Below the pieces are notes generated by a model that ran no database searches, had not been told where the DNA came from, and was given only the letters and a program-made list of their open reading frames with translations. The translations under genes were made by a program, and so were the position numbers. From assembly GCF_014645315.1 (NCBI RefSeq), contig NZ_BMLQ01000004.1, positions 248,001 to 312,000 on the forward strand: 64,000 nt of DNA, given 5' to 3'. The DNA comes from Citricoccus zhacaiensis. Lineage in GTDB: Bacteria; Actinomycetota; Actinomycetes; Actinomycetales; Micrococcaceae. Below, in pieces: positions 26,458 through 35,643 of this stretch; position 1 is the first letter of the stretch; each line of letters starts with the position of its first letter.

Positions 26458-27690
26458 TTAACGCTCACGGTAGTCCTCCAGGAAATCGGCGATGCGGCCG
26501 ATGCCCTCCTCCAGGTCCCGCACGTTCGGCAGCGTGACGAGGCGGAAGTGGTCGGTGTCCGGCCAGTTGAAGGCGCGGCCGTGGGAGACCAGGATCTTCT
26601 GGGCCCGCAGCAGCTCGATGACGAACTTCTCATCGTCCTCGATCCGGTAGACCTCCGGATCCAGCCGCGGGAACAGGTACAGGGCACCCTGGGCCGGCTG
26701 CACGCTCACCCCGGGAATCTCGGACAGCAGCTTCTGCGCCAGGTTGCGCTGTTCCAGCAACCGTCCGCCCGGCAGGATGAGGTCGTTGACGGACTGGTAA
26801 CCACCCAGGGCGGTCTGGATGGCGTGCTGGGCCGGGACATTGGCGCACATGCGCATGTTGGCCAGCAGGGTCAGGCCCTCGAGGAAGTCCGTGGCCCGGT
26901 GCTTGGGCCCGGAGATGGCCACCCAGCCGGAGCGGAACCCGGCCACCCGGTAGGCCTTGGACAGCCCCGAGAAGGTCAGGGTCACCACGTCGTCGGACAG
27001 TCCGGCCGCGTTGATGTGGCGGGCGCCGTCGTACAGGATCTTCTCGTAGATCTCATCACTCATCAGCACCAGGTTGTGCCGGCGGGCGATGTCCACGATC
27101 CCGTTGAGCACCTGGCGGGAGTAGACCGCCCCGGTGGGGTTGTTCGGGTTGATGATGACGATGGCCTTGGTCCGGTCCGTCACCTTGGACTCGATGTCCT
27201 CGAGGTCCGGGGACCAGCCCTCCTCCTCGACGCAGCGGTAGTGCACCGCGTTGCCGCCCGAGAGGGTGGTGGCACCCGTCCACAGCGGGTAGTCCGGGGC
27301 GGGGATGAGCACCTCGTCGCCGTCGTCCACGAGCGCCTGCAGCACCATCGAGATCAGTTCGGAGACGCCGTTGCCGATGAAGACGTCCTCCACGTCGATG
27401 CCCATGATCCCGCGGGACTGGTAGTACTGGCTGACCGCGGTCCGGGCCGAGTAGATGCCGCGGGAGTCGGAGTACCCCTGGGCGTGCGGCAGGTGGGAGA
27501 CCATGTCCTTGAGGATGGCATCCGGGGCCTCGAAGCCGAAGGGGGCCGGATTGCCGATGTTCAGCTTCATGATGCGGTGGCCCGCCGCCTCCATGCGCTG
27601 GGCCTCTTCCAGGATCGGTCCGCGCACGTCATAGCGCACGTTGAGGAGCTTCGAAGACTGCTTGATCTGACCGGTCCGTGTCTTTGCCAT
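26458..27690 (-). CDS. alaA: Alanine-synthesizing aminotransferase (AlaA type)
   Basis: A 410-residue class I/II PLP aminotransferase. Signatures: IMKLNIGNPAPFGFEAPD, FIGNGVSELI, NPNNPTGAVYS with the substrate Asn, SDEIYEKILYD with the pyridine Asp, and SGLSKAYRVAGFRSGW with the PLP Lys. Very close in pattern to AlaA (glutamate-pyruvate aminotransferase). TAGGAT plus seven bases leads to the ATG at 27690, a leaderless start; an ATG nine bases upstream is less likely. ppk2 follows after 10 bases. Confidence 0.92.
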   Translation of the reverse strand: MAKTRTGQIKQSSKLLNVRYDVRGPILEEAQRMEAAGHRIMKLNIGNPAPFGFEAPDAILKDMVSHLPHAQGYSDSRGIYSARTAVSQYYQSRGIMGIDVEDVFIGNGVSELISMVLQALVDDGDEVLIPAPDYPLWTGATTLSGGNAVHYRCVEEEGWSPDLEDIESKVTDRTKAIVIINPNNPTGAVYSRQVLNGIVDIARRHNLVLMSDEIYEKILYDGARHINAAGLSDDVVTLTFSGLSKAYRVAGFRSGWVAISGPKHRATDFLEGLTLLANMRMCANVPAQHAIQTALGGYQSVNDLILPGGRLLEQRNLAQKLLSEIPGVSVQPAQGALYLFPRLDPEVYRIEDDEKFVIELLRAQKILVSHGRAFNWPDTDHFRLVTLPNVRDLEEGIGRIADFLEDYRER

Positions 27691-27804
27691 GGGCCCCATC
27701 CTAGAACCGCGGGCCGGCGGATCGCGGGAGTGACGGCGGGACACTGCGGGTCCTCCCGCACTGTCTTGCCTGCGGCGCTCTCGCGACTGCGAGCGGACAG
27801 CCGG

Positions 27805-28929
27805 TCAGAACCAGTTCTCGGGAGTCTCCTCGAGTCCGGCGGAGACGAGCCAGTACTGGGCGGCCTCCTCGCCCGGGAGGCGGTCCGGTCCGGTGGCGAG
27901 CCGCTGGAGTTCGACCAGCATCTCACCGTTGAGTTTCCCGGCGACCTCGTTCACCGCGTCCGACGCCCCCTGGGGCAGGACGTCCGGTTCGGCCACCATG
28001 AGCACGCGTCCTTCCGGAAGCACCCGGCCCGCGTCCCCGAGGGGTTCCAGGGCGTGGTCGGGGATCGCCGGGTCGGTCCCGTACAGCAGCGCGACGTCGG
28101 CCCGTCCGGTCACCAGGTCCACGGCGGCACCGGCCTCGCCCTCCTCGATCCACTCGGCCGGTTCGCAGCCGGCCAGCACGTCCAGCCGCTCGCCGTGCAC
28201 GGCCGCGGCGGAGGCCGGGGCGAACACCATCCGGTCGCACAGGCCGTTGAGGTCGGTGAGCTCTTCCATCTCGTACAGCCCGGACAGCGCCGAGGTGGTG
28301 ACCGCCTGCAGCCGCATGGTGCCCGAGGAGGCCCCGATCACCTCGGTGTCCTCCGGGAAGTACTCGGAGACCATCGCCGTGGTGCCCTGGGCATCTGCTG
28401 CGGGACGCCCCTCGGGCAGGGGCGTGGGCGAGCCCGTGGCGGTCGGATGGCCGGTCGGCGAGGCCGGGGCGGGGTCCGACGGCGGCGCGCTGGGTGACGC
28501 TGTCGCGCTCACAGCGGAGCTCGGGCCGGCTGCGGACGGGGTGCCGGAGCCGGACGCCGCGGGCGACGGAGACGGCGTCGGGACCTCTCCGGCGAGCAGG
28601 TCCGGAACGAGCTGTGTGGCCATGGCGAGGGTGTCCACCACGGCGACCTGCTGTTCCCCGGCCGCGCCCCAGGGTTCGGCGGACGGCTCTCCCACGGCCG
28701 CGGGGAAGCCCTTGTTCTCGAGGTGGCGCGCCAGCACCACGGCCAGCAGCTGTTCCTCCGGACGGGACCCGGTGATGACGGAGACGGGCGTCTGGGTCGG
28801 GGATGTCGTGGCCGCAGGGGTGCCCTCGGCCGTCGGGTCGTCATGGCCCGGGGTGGGCGTGCAGCCGGCCAGGACGCCGGCCGCCAGCGCGGTGGCCGCG
28901 ATCAGGCCGCCGGCCTTCTGCGCCCTCAT
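27805..28929 (-). CDS. Lipoprotein, osmoprotectant (OpuAC-like) substrate-binding domain
   Basis: A 374-residue lipoprotein: basic start, hydrophobic stretch, and lipobox LAGC with Cys 23. The mature protein has two binding-protein-like lobes (VITGSRPEEQLLAVVLARHLENKGF and a C-terminal LNDLNGLCDRMVFAPASA-like part) separated by a 60-residue Ser/Pro/Ala linker (ATASPSAPPSDPAPASP region) that is unusual inside a binding domain. The similarity to glycine betaine/choline-binding OpuAC domains is moderate. No ABC permease is adjacent. Start overlaps the NUDIX stop (ATGA). Confidence 0.7.
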   Translation of the reverse strand: MRAQKAGGLIAATALAAGVLAGCTPTPGHDDPTAEGTPAATTSPTQTPVSVITGSRPEEQLLAVVLARHLENKGFPAAVGEPSAEPWGAAGEQQVAVVDTLAMATQLVPDLLAGEVPTPSPSPAASGSGTPSAAGPSSAVSATASPSAPPSDPAPASPTGHPTATGSPTPLPEGRPAADAQGTTAMVSEYFPEDTEVIGASSGTMRLQAVTTSALSGLYEMEELTDLNGLCDRMVFAPASAAAVHGERLDVLAGCEPAEWIEEGEAGAAVDLVTGRADVALLYGTDPAIPDHALEPLGDAGRVLPEGRVLMVAEPDVLPQGASDAVNEVAGKLNGEMLVELQRLATGPDRLPGEEAAQYWLVSAGLEETPENWF

Positions 28930-29354
28930 CGGCTGACCCCGGCGAGCTCGAGGGCCCGGTGGACGGTCGGCGAGGTGCGGTGGCGGTGCAGCTCCGCGAG
29001 GGGGATCCAGGCGGCGTCGATGGAGGATCCGTCCACCTCCGGACGCAGTTCGCCGGAGACGATGGCGGCACGGTACAGGACCTGGACGGTCAGCAGGGGG
29101 CGTCCCGGGTGGGAGATGCGGTGGCCACCCTCGATAGTGCGGCTGGTGACGCCGAGCAGGTCGCCCAGCTCGGCCAGGTAGCCGGTCTCCTCCATGATCT
29201 CTCGCACGCAGGCCTCGTGGGGTTGCTCCCCCAATTCCACCTGGCCGCCGGGCAGCGTCCAGATGTTCTCGGTGGGTCCCTCCCAGAGGCTCAGCAGGAG
29301 TGCACGGTCACGGATGACGACGCCGTAGGCGCCGACCCGGCTGTCGAAATCCAT
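28926..29354 (-). CDS. NUDIX hydrolase
   Basis: A 142-residue single-domain NUDIX enzyme. The Nudix box is complete: GGQVELGEQPHEACVREIMEETGY, matching GX5EX7REUXEEXGU. Members hydrolyse nucleoside diphosphates linked to another moiety; the substrate cannot be told. ATG at 29354 follows TAGACT by seven bases (leaderless). It is coupled to the lipoprotein gene downstream and divergent from the helical-repeat gene. Confidence 0.92.
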   Translation of the reverse strand: MDFDSRVGAYGVVIRDRALLLSLWEGPTENIWTLPGGQVELGEQPHEACVREIMEETGYLAELGDLLGVTSRTIEGGHRISHPGRPLLTVQVLYRAAIVSGELRPEVDGSSIDAAWIPLAELHRHRTSPTVHRALELAGVSR

Positions 29355-29447
29355 GCTCACCAGTCTAGATGTTGGGGACGGGCGCGTCTGGAATACTGGA
29401 TGGGTTGCAGAGCACACAGGAACGACATGGGATCACGAAGGGCTGGG

Positions 29448-31334
29448 ATGACCGAGCACGACGGCGCTGAGCCGACGCCGGAGCTGCCGGAGGACCTCAC
29501 GGTCCGCCTGAACGCCGTCCTGGCCCGCCGTTCGCCGACGGGAGGGCCCCAGGGCGAGCCGGACACGGCCCGCGGCTGGCTGGACGTCTCCTACGAGGCT
29601 GCCTACGCCGAGGACCTGGCGCGTGCCACCCGTGCTGCCGAGGCGGGCCTGACGGCACCCGGCGGCCGCGACCCGGTCAACCGTGCCAGCCTGTACCGGG
29701 CCCTGGCCTCCGTGGCCGCGCTGACCGGCGACCATGCCGCCGCCACCCGTCACATCGCCGACCGCGCCCAGGTCCTGGCCGAGGCCGGCTACCCGCACCA
29801 GGCCCGGTTGGAGGCCGAGCTCGGCACCATGTTGCTCCGTGAGCCCGAATCGTTCGAGGCCACCGTGCTGGAGGGCGTGCTGGAGGGCGAGCGGACCCGG
29901 TCCGCCCACTCCGTGGATACCGTGCTGCCCGACGTGCTGGCGGCCCTGGCCGTCCGGCAGGTCGAGGACGGTCGGTTCGATCCCGCCGTCGACCTGCTGG
30001 AGGAATGCCTCGAGATCCTCGATGCCCGGGTGGCCGCCGGCGTACCGGTGCCCCCGGAGTCGTTGGCGTCCACGCGCATGTTCCTGGCCCACGTCCGTCT
30101 GATGGGCCACGAGCCGGAAAGGTCCGCCGAGGTTGCCGATGAGGTCCTCGCCGGTCAGGCCAATCGCGCCGTGCGGGCCGCCATGTGGATGCTGAAGGCC
30201 GTCGTCGCCCATGAACGGGGGGATTCGGCCACTGCCATCCTCGATGCCCTGCGCTCGGTGGAACTGCACGCCGCCGCCGGGGTGCGCAAGGGTGCCGCCT
30301 CGGCCGCGGCCCTGCTGGCCGGCATGGCGGACGACGCCGGCGACCAGCAGGCCTCCATCCTCGCCTGGAAGGTGGCCGTGGCCCAGGCCGAGCAGGGGGA
30401 GGTCCCGGAGGCCTCGGACCTGACGCTCGCCTTGGGGCACCAGTTGCTGGAGGCCGAGGAGCATGCCCTCGCCGAACGCGTGCTGGCCGGCCTGGTGCGC
30501 CGCGAGGAGGCCGCCCGGCGACTGCCCGGCCTGGCCCGCGCGTTGGTGGACCTGGGCCATGCGGCCCGTCATCAGAACCGGCCCGCAGAGGCCCTGGAGC
30601 ATTGGGGCCGTGCCTCCACCCTGTTCGAGCAGGCCGGTGCCACCGATGAGGCGGCCCGCATGTACCTCGCCTCCGGCGCCCTGCTGAACCGGCAGGAGAA
30701 ACCGGAGGAAGCCGCCGAGCGGTTCGCCCGTGCCGTGGAGCTGGCCCGCCGGGGCGAAGGCCCCGATGGTTCTGAGGACAACGATCCCGCGGTCCTCCCC
30801 CAGGCCCTGCACGCGCTCGGGCACGTCCTGTGCGAGTTGGGCGAGGAGCGCGGGGTGGCCCTGCTGGATGAGGCCATCGCCCTGGCCCAGGACTCCTCCG
30901 CGTCTTGGTACGAGGCCGACTTCACGGACACCCGGGCCCGCGGCCTGTGGGCCCTGCGCAAGGGCGCGGCCGCCGTGTCCTCCGCCCTCACAGCAGCGGA
31001 CCTGTTCGCCGCCTCGGAGGACGCCATGGCCTCCTCCAACGCCGAGCTGTTCGCCGCCTACGTCCTGCTGGAGCAGGAGCGTGCCGAGGAGGCTGCCTCC
31101 CTCTTCCGGATGATCACCGAGCAGGAGGACACCGCCCGGTACCTGAGGATGGCCGCCTGGCTCGGGCTGGCCCAGTCCCTGGACCTGTCCGGGGACGAGG
31201 AGGGCGCCACGAAGGCACGCCTCGAGGCCGATGCCGCCGCCAGCACGGAGGACCCCGACGGTGCCCAGACTGGTCAGACCGGCCAGGCGGGCACGGCGGA
31301 CAGTGGTCCGGACAGCGACCGAGAGACCGACTGA
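29448..31334 (+). CDS. Large helical-repeat (TPR-like) protein
   Basis: A 628-residue soluble, acidic protein made almost entirely of Ala/Leu/Glu-rich helix pairs. Repeats such as ALASVAALTGDHAAATRHIA, ALRSVELHAAAGVRKGAASA and LGHVLCELGEERGVALLDEA have TPR-like spacing. No enzyme motif is visible. It is most likely a protein-interaction scaffold. Two in-frame ATG codons exist, 29427 and 29448; the second follows GAAGGGCTGGG. The C-terminus is a Thr/Gly/Gln-rich tail. No operon partner. Confidence 0.75.
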   Translation: MTEHDGAEPTPELPEDLTVRLNAVLARRSPTGGPQGEPDTARGWLDVSYEAAYAEDLARATRAAEAGLTAPGGRDPVNRASLYRALASVAALTGDHAAATRHIADRAQVLAEAGYPHQARLEAELGTMLLREPESFEATVLEGVLEGERTRSAHSVDTVLPDVLAALAVRQVEDGRFDPAVDLLEECLEILDARVAAGVPVPPESLASTRMFLAHVRLMGHEPERSAEVADEVLAGQANRAVRAAMWMLKAVVAHERGDSATAILDALRSVELHAAAGVRKGAASAAALLAGMADDAGDQQASILAWKVAVAQAEQGEVPEASDLTLALGHQLLEAEEHALAERVLAGLVRREEAARRLPGLARALVDLGHAARHQNRPAEALEHWGRASTLFEQAGATDEAARMYLASGALLNRQEKPEEAAERFARAVELARRGEGPDGSEDNDPAVLPQALHALGHVLCELGEERGVALLDEAIALAQDSSASWYEADFTDTRARGLWALRKGAAAVSSALTAADLFAASEDAMASSNAELFAAYVLLEQERAEEAASLFRMITEQEDTARYLRMAAWLGLAQSLDLSGDEEGATKARLEADAAASTEDPDGAQTGQTGQAGTADSGPDSDRETD

Positions 31335-31401
31335 CGGACTGACCGGCTGACCGGCGCCGGCGGACTCGGCCGAACTGACCTGGCCGCCCGTTCTCTTTCA
31401 C

Positions 31402-31461
31402 CGGTTTCTCATGCGGAACGGGCGGTTTCTCATCTTGGACTCATGATCACGCGCGATCATG
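31402..31461. promoter_or_regulatory. Direct repeats CGGTTTCTCAT (x2, 21 bp apart) and inverted repeat CATGATC-N6-GATCATG
   Basis: CGGTTTCTCAT occurs at 31402-31412 and 31423-31433, two helical turns apart, a spacing used by OmpR-family regulators. An inverted repeat CATGATC-N6-GATCATG (31442-31461) overlaps the first ATG of the acidic-protein gene. Both sit in front of an operon that encodes an OmpR-type regulator, so autoregulation is likely. Confidence 0.55.
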
Positions 31462-31986
31462 GAGGGCATGAAGAACGCCGGGAAGGGACTCAAGGCCACC
31501 GTCATCATGATGGTGGTCGCGGTCATGGCAGCCCTGGGAATCGCCGTGGTCTCCGCTCAGCCGAGGCCGGTGGACCTCGGCGCGATGATCGCCGTGAGTG
31601 ATGCCCCGTCCGCGAGCGAGCGCAACGCTCCGTCCTCGGCCGGCGTCGCCTCCACTCCGCCCGGCACCGCCTCCCCCTCCCCTTCTCCGTCTCCGTCGTC
31701 TTCCGGCAGCTCGTCCGGAGCTGCCACCGAGCCCCCGTCCTCTCGGGTCAAGATCTCCTCCAAGCCCGGTCCGTCGACCACCGCCCCGGCCGAGGACGGG
31801 TCCGGTTCCGGCGGCTCTGGTTCGGGTGGTTCCGGCTCGGACTCACGTCTCGCCGTGCCGGCTCCCCAGCCGGTGCCAAACCCCGCACCCCAGCAGCCCA
31901 CGTACGACGACGATGATGACGACGATGACTGGGATGATGACGAGGACGATGACGACTGGGAGGATGACGATGATGACGACGACTGA
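31459..31986 (+). CDS. Exported/anchored small protein with Asp/Trp-rich C-terminal tail
   Basis: A 175-residue protein with an N-terminal hydrophobic helix (residues 10-33), which is a signal anchor or signal peptide, then a Ser/Pro/Gly-rich linker of about 110 residues and a 26-residue tail made only of Asp, Trp and Glu. I know no family for it. The linker and tail look like a spacer carrying a polyanionic metal- or polycation-binding end outside the membrane. Start could be 31459 or 31468 (GGAGG precedes the second too closely). Probable first gene of an operon with the sensor kinase and regulator that follow. Confidence 0.65.
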   Translation: MEGMKNAGKGLKATVIMMVVAVMAALGIAVVSAQPRPVDLGAMIAVSDAPSASERNAPSSAGVASTPPGTASPSPSPSPSSSGSSSGAATEPPSSRVKISSKPGPSTTAPAEDGSGSGGSGSGGSGSDSRLAVPAPQPVPNPAPQQPTYDDDDDDDDWDDDEDDDDWEDDDDDDD

Positions 31987-32013
31987 TCGCCACCGCACTC
32001 CCGGAACGTGGCG

Positions 32014-33624
32014 ATGACCGCTCCCCCGGGATCGCACCCAGCGTCGCCGGCCCGGGAGCAATCCCGGGCCGGCGGCCGTTTGCGGACCCTTCGGGCCCTG
32101 GTCACCGACTGGAGTGCCCTGCCCGTGCGCACCCGGGTGGTCGCCCTGTTGGTCTTCCTCACCGCCGTGGCCCTGCTGCTCTCCGGGGCGACGGCCTACG
32201 CCCTGCAGCGCAGTGACATGGCCCGGCAGGTCGACGACTCCCTGACGCGCTCGGTCCAGGAGTTCCGCATCCTCGCACAGGAGGGCATCGATCCGGCCTC
32301 CGGTGAGCCGTTCTCCGCCTCCGACCAGTTGGTGTTCACGGCCATGCAGCGCACCCTGCCGGCCGAGTACGAGGGCATGCTGGGATTTCAGGACGGGGAG
32401 ATCAGCTGGACGGCGTCCTCGGCCGTGAAGCTCCGCCTCGAGTCGGATCCCGAACTCGTGCAGTGGGCGGCGGACCAGTCCGGCTCGAGCGAGGTGGCCA
32501 TCCAGACGGTCACCACCGCCCAGACCACCTACCGGGCCGTCGCCGTGCCCATCCACTTCGACAATGACACGGCGCCGTCACTGATGCTCCTCGCCTACGA
32601 CTTCTCGGCCGAGCTCGGTGACCTGGACAGCACCTTCCTGACCTACGGCCTCGTCGGCTTCGGCGTCATGATCGTGGTCGGTGTGGCCGGGTGGCTCCTG
32701 GTGGGCCGGTTGCTCCATCCCTTGCGTATCCTGCAGTCCACGGCAGCGGAGATCTCCGGCACGGACCTGCGGCGCCGCGTCCCGGTCTCGGGGCAGGACG
32801 ACGTGGCCGAGCTGGCCGAGACCTTCAACGAGATGCTGGACCGTCTCCAGGGCGCCTTCTCGTCCCAGCGGCAATTGTTGGACGACGTCGGGCACGAGCT
32901 GCGCACCCCCATCACCATCGTCCAGGGGCACCTGGAATTGCAGGATGCCCAAGACGCGGCCGACGTCCGCGAGGTCCGGGAGATCGCCCTCGACGAACTG
33001 GACCGGATGCGTCTGTTGGTGGACGATCTCGTCACCCTGGCGAAGTCCGGCCGGCCGGACTTCGTCGATACCGCACCGACCGACGTCGGGACCCTCACCC
33101 GAGATGTGCTGGGTAAGGCCTCCCCGCTGGGACCCCGGATCTGGACCCTGGACCATGCGGCCGACGTGACCGTGTCCCTGGATGCCCAGCGCATCACGCA
33201 GGCCTGGCTGCAGCTGGCATCCAACGCGGTGAAGTACTCGGAGGAGGGCTCCAAGGTCTCCCTCGGCTCGCAGGCGCTGTCCGGCACCCTGCGTCTGTGG
33301 GTGCGGGACCAGGGCATCGGCATCCGACCCGAGGACCGGGAGGGCATCTTCGAGCGTTTCGGGCGGGGATCCAACAGCACCCGAGCCGAAGGCTCCGGAC
33401 TGGGGCTCAACATCGTCACAGCGATCGTCCAGGCCCACGGCGGCAGCGTGGATGTCCAGTCCGCGCCGGGCATTGGATCCACCTTCTACATCGACCTGCC
33501 GTTGGACGGCCCCGTAGACGGCCTTCTGGACGTCACCGAGTTTGATGGAGCGGACAGCGGCCACGTCCGGCAGGTAGGTTCTCCAGTGAGCAAGACTTCC
33601 CACCCCAAGGACGGTGCGGCGTGA
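32014..33624 (+). CDS. Sensor histidine kinase (HAMP, HisKA, HATPase_c)
   Basis: A 536-residue classic membrane kinase. Helix 1 about 41-64, an extracytoplasmic sensor of about 140 residues, helix 2 about 207-232, HAMP, then HisKA with DDVGHELRTPITIV (phospho-His 294), N-box QLASNAVKYS, G1 DQGIGIRPEDREGIFERFGRG and G2 GSGLGLNIVTAIV. Cytoplasmic start is basic and disordered. ATG at 32014 chosen over the GTG six bases upstream because of GGA spacing. Coupled to the response regulator through a GTGA overlap. Confidence 0.92.
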   Translation: MTAPPGSHPASPAREQSRAGGRLRTLRALVTDWSALPVRTRVVALLVFLTAVALLLSGATAYALQRSDMARQVDDSLTRSVQEFRILAQEGIDPASGEPFSASDQLVFTAMQRTLPAEYEGMLGFQDGEISWTASSAVKLRLESDPELVQWAADQSGSSEVAIQTVTTAQTTYRAVAVPIHFDNDTAPSLMLLAYDFSAELGDLDSTFLTYGLVGFGVMIVVGVAGWLLVGRLLHPLRILQSTAAEISGTDLRRRVPVSGQDDVAELAETFNEMLDRLQGAFSSQRQLLDDVGHELRTPITIVQGHLELQDAQDAADVREVREIALDELDRMRLLVDDLVTLAKSGRPDFVDTAPTDVGTLTRDVLGKASPLGPRIWTLDHAADVTVSLDAQRITQAWLQLASNAVKYSEEGSKVSLGSQALSGTLRLWVRDQGIGIRPEDREGIFERFGRGSNSTRAEGSGLGLNIVTAIVQAHGGSVDVQSAPGIGSTFYIDLPLDGPVDGLLDVTEFDGADSGHVRQVGSPVSKTSHPKDGAA

Positions 33625-34319
33625 GCCAAATCCTGATGATCGAAGACGAGCCGCGGATCAGTTCCTTCGTGGCCAAGGGCCTCAAGGCCGAGGGGCTGGC
33701 CACCACCGTGGCCGCCACCGGACGCGAGGGCCTCATCCTGGCCTTGACCGGCGGCTTCGAGCTCGTCATCCTCGACCTCGGCCTGCCGGACATGGACGGC
33801 TTCACGGTGCTGGACAAGATCCGGGCCCAGGACCCGGGCCTGCCGGTCATCATCCTGACGGCGCGGGCCTCCGGTGAGGACACCGTCACGGGGCTAACCT
33901 CCGGCGCCGACGACTACATGCCCAAGCCGTTCCGCTTCGCCGAGCTGGTCGCCCGCGTGCGGTTGAGGCTGCGCTCCGAGGGCCACTCGTCCTCGGCCCC
34001 GGCAGATCCGGTGCTGCGCCATGCCGACCTCGAGCTGGACCCGATCCGGCATGTGGCGGCCATCGGCGGCGTTGAGGTGGACCTGTCCGCCCGCGAGTTC
34101 TCCCTGGCCGAGACGTTCCTGCGCCACCCCGGCCAGGCCCTGAGCCGCGAGCAGCTGCTGTCCCGGGTGTGGGGCTACGATTTCGATCCGGGCTCCAACG
34201 TGGTCGATGTCTACGTGCGCTACCTGCGCAACAAGCTCGGCGTCACGCGGTTCACCACTGTTCGCGGCGTCGGCTACCGCCTGGTGGACGAGAAGGACTA
34301 CCAGCCCGCTGACGGCTGA
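33621..34319 (+). CDS. Response regulator, OmpR/PhoB family
   Basis: A 232-residue regulator. Receiver: acidic IEDE (7-10), phospho-acceptor Asp 52 in VILDLGLPDMDG, Thr 80 and Lys 102 (YMPKPF). A winged-helix OmpR domain follows, ending ...GYDFDPGSNVVDVYVRYLRNK and TVRGVGYRL. GTG start overlaps the kinase stop. The repeats before the acidic-protein gene are candidate binding sites. Confidence 0.94.
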   Translation: MSQILMIEDEPRISSFVAKGLKAEGLATTVAATGREGLILALTGGFELVILDLGLPDMDGFTVLDKIRAQDPGLPVIILTARASGEDTVTGLTSGADDYMPKPFRFAELVARVRLRLRSEGHSSSAPADPVLRHADLELDPIRHVAAIGGVEVDLSAREFSLAETFLRHPGQALSREQLLSRVWGYDFDPGSNVVDVYVRYLRNKLGVTRFTTVRGVGYRLVDEKDYQPADG

Positions 34320-34341
34320 GGCGGGCCTCGGAGCCGGGAGA

Positions 34342-34373
34342 TCTGAAGGTCTGAGGATCTGAAGATCTAAAGG
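34342..34373. repeat. Four tandem 8-bp repeats (TCTGARGR)
   Basis: TCTGAAGG, TCTGAGGA, TCTGAAGA, TCTAAAGG follow directly between the convergent response regulator and phosphotransferase genes. The fourth unit contains the phosphotransferase stop codon. No terminator hairpin is apparent here. Confidence 0.75.
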
Positions 34374-35626
34374 TCCAAAAGCGATTCGGCGATGTCCAGC
34401 CGCTGCCGAGCCGATCCCTGCCAGTCTCTCCGCCCCGATTCCCGGGCACCGGCCACCAGGGACAGCGCCACCGCGGCGGACCGGCACGCCAGCGCCTCCG
34501 GGTCGACTCCGGTCGTGAAGTGCCCGTGGAAGCGCCGCAGGGCCTCGTCCACGTGGACATATCGGCGGTCGACGGCCGGCAGCACGGCCAGGTGGCCGAG
34601 GAAACAGGCCAGGTCGTCCACCCGGTGGCCCGGCCCCGCGCCGTCGATGTCCAGCACGCAGCTGATGCGGTTCTGCTTCACCAGCAGGTTGGCCTCGTAG
34701 AAGTCGCCGTGGGTGGGCACCACCGGCCCACGGTCTGTGACAGCCAGTTGCCGCTGCAGGTGCTCCACGAGGGACCGGATCCGCCGGGCCTGGTCCGGGA
34801 GAGCGGTGGCGGCGGCGTGCCCGTAGTCGGGCGTGCGGTCAGACCAGGCGTCGCGTCGCGGCAGTTCCAGCAGACCGGCGGGCATCCGGTCCAGGATTCC
34901 CACGACGTCGGCCGGTTCCACCTGCCGTGCCCCGTTCGCCATGATCGCGTTGGCCAGGACCTGGCCCTCGCCCTGTTCGAAGGCCAGCACGTCGGCCACC
35001 GGAGGGCCGAGCACCACGGGTACCGGCACGCCGGCCGCCGCCAGCAAGGTGTGGCGGTGGTGGAGCCGGGTGGCCAGCCCGGCGCGCATGACCTTGAGGA
35101 AGAGGGTCCGATGCCCGGGAGCGCCAGAGATATCGGCGGTGCCGGAGGCGCCAGAGGCGTCGCGTGTGCCAGGAGGGTTGTCGACCACCGCGCGGAGGAC
35201 GGCTCGACGCAGCGGGCGGTAGCTGACCGTCTGCAGGTCCACCAGTGTCCCGCCGCGGCCCCAGAGAGCAGCCACTGACGTCGGATCGGACGCCAGCGCC
35301 AGACCGGTGAGCAGCGGGTCATGTGGATGGAACCAGGCCGACCAGGTGGTGCCGCCATCCTCGCCGGCCGCCAGGACAGCGTCGTCCGGCACGGCTTCTG
35401 CGGTCAGCGCGACGAAGAGCTCTTCCGACTGGTCCTCGGTGACGTGAACGCGGAAGACGCCCGTGGCCCCGGCACCGGGGCGGTGCTGCAGGTCGACGAG
35501 TTCGGCGCGATCGAGGTGAAAGCCCTGCCCGTCGAGGACCTCTTCAAGACGGTCTCGGACGGCTCCTGAGGAGAGGTACTGAACCTGCCGATGCTCCGCT
35601 TCGTCCCGGTGCGCGCCCTTGCGCAT
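34367..35626 (-). CDS. Phosphotransferase of the aminoglycoside-phosphotransferase (APH) superfamily
   Basis: A 419-residue kinase-like protein. The C-terminal half has the Brenner motif HGDFYEANLLV and the metal-binding LDIDGAGPG, which define the APH/choline kinase fold; the N-terminal lobe is more divergent and carries a glycine-rich insertion (GTRDASGASGTADISGA). Phosphorylates a small molecule, identity unknown; resistance is not implied. Starts 17 bases after the SepX-like gene and is probably co-transcribed with it. Confidence 0.8.
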   Translation of the reverse strand: MRKGAHRDEAEHRQVQYLSSGAVRDRLEEVLDGQGFHLDRAELVDLQHRPGAGATGVFRVHVTEDQSEELFVALTAEAVPDDAVLAAGEDGGTTWSAWFHPHDPLLTGLALASDPTSVAALWGRGGTLVDLQTVSYRPLRRAVLRAVVDNPPGTRDASGASGTADISGAPGHRTLFLKVMRAGLATRLHHRHTLLAAAGVPVPVVLGPPVADVLAFEQGEGQVLANAIMANGARQVEPADVVGILDRMPAGLLELPRRDAWSDRTPDYGHAAATALPDQARRIRSLVEHLQRQLAVTDRGPVVPTHGDFYEANLLVKQNRISCVLDIDGAGPGHRVDDLACFLGHLAVLPAVDRRYVHVDEALRRFHGHFTTGVDPEALACRSAAVALSLVAGARESGRRDWQGSARQRLDIAESLLDL

Positions 35627-35643
35627 CGGTGCCGGCCCGGGTC

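Noticed and set aside
26332..28497. Plus-strand open frame of 721 codons
   Set aside because: Shadow of alaA and the lipoprotein gene; no recognisable domain and very unusual composition.
31906..31986. The run of GAC/GAT codons as a possible frameshift artefact
   Set aside because: The Asp/Trp tail stays in frame with the signal-bearing N-terminus and ends at a normal stop just before the kinase; the pattern with regularly placed Trp is not a sequencing slip.
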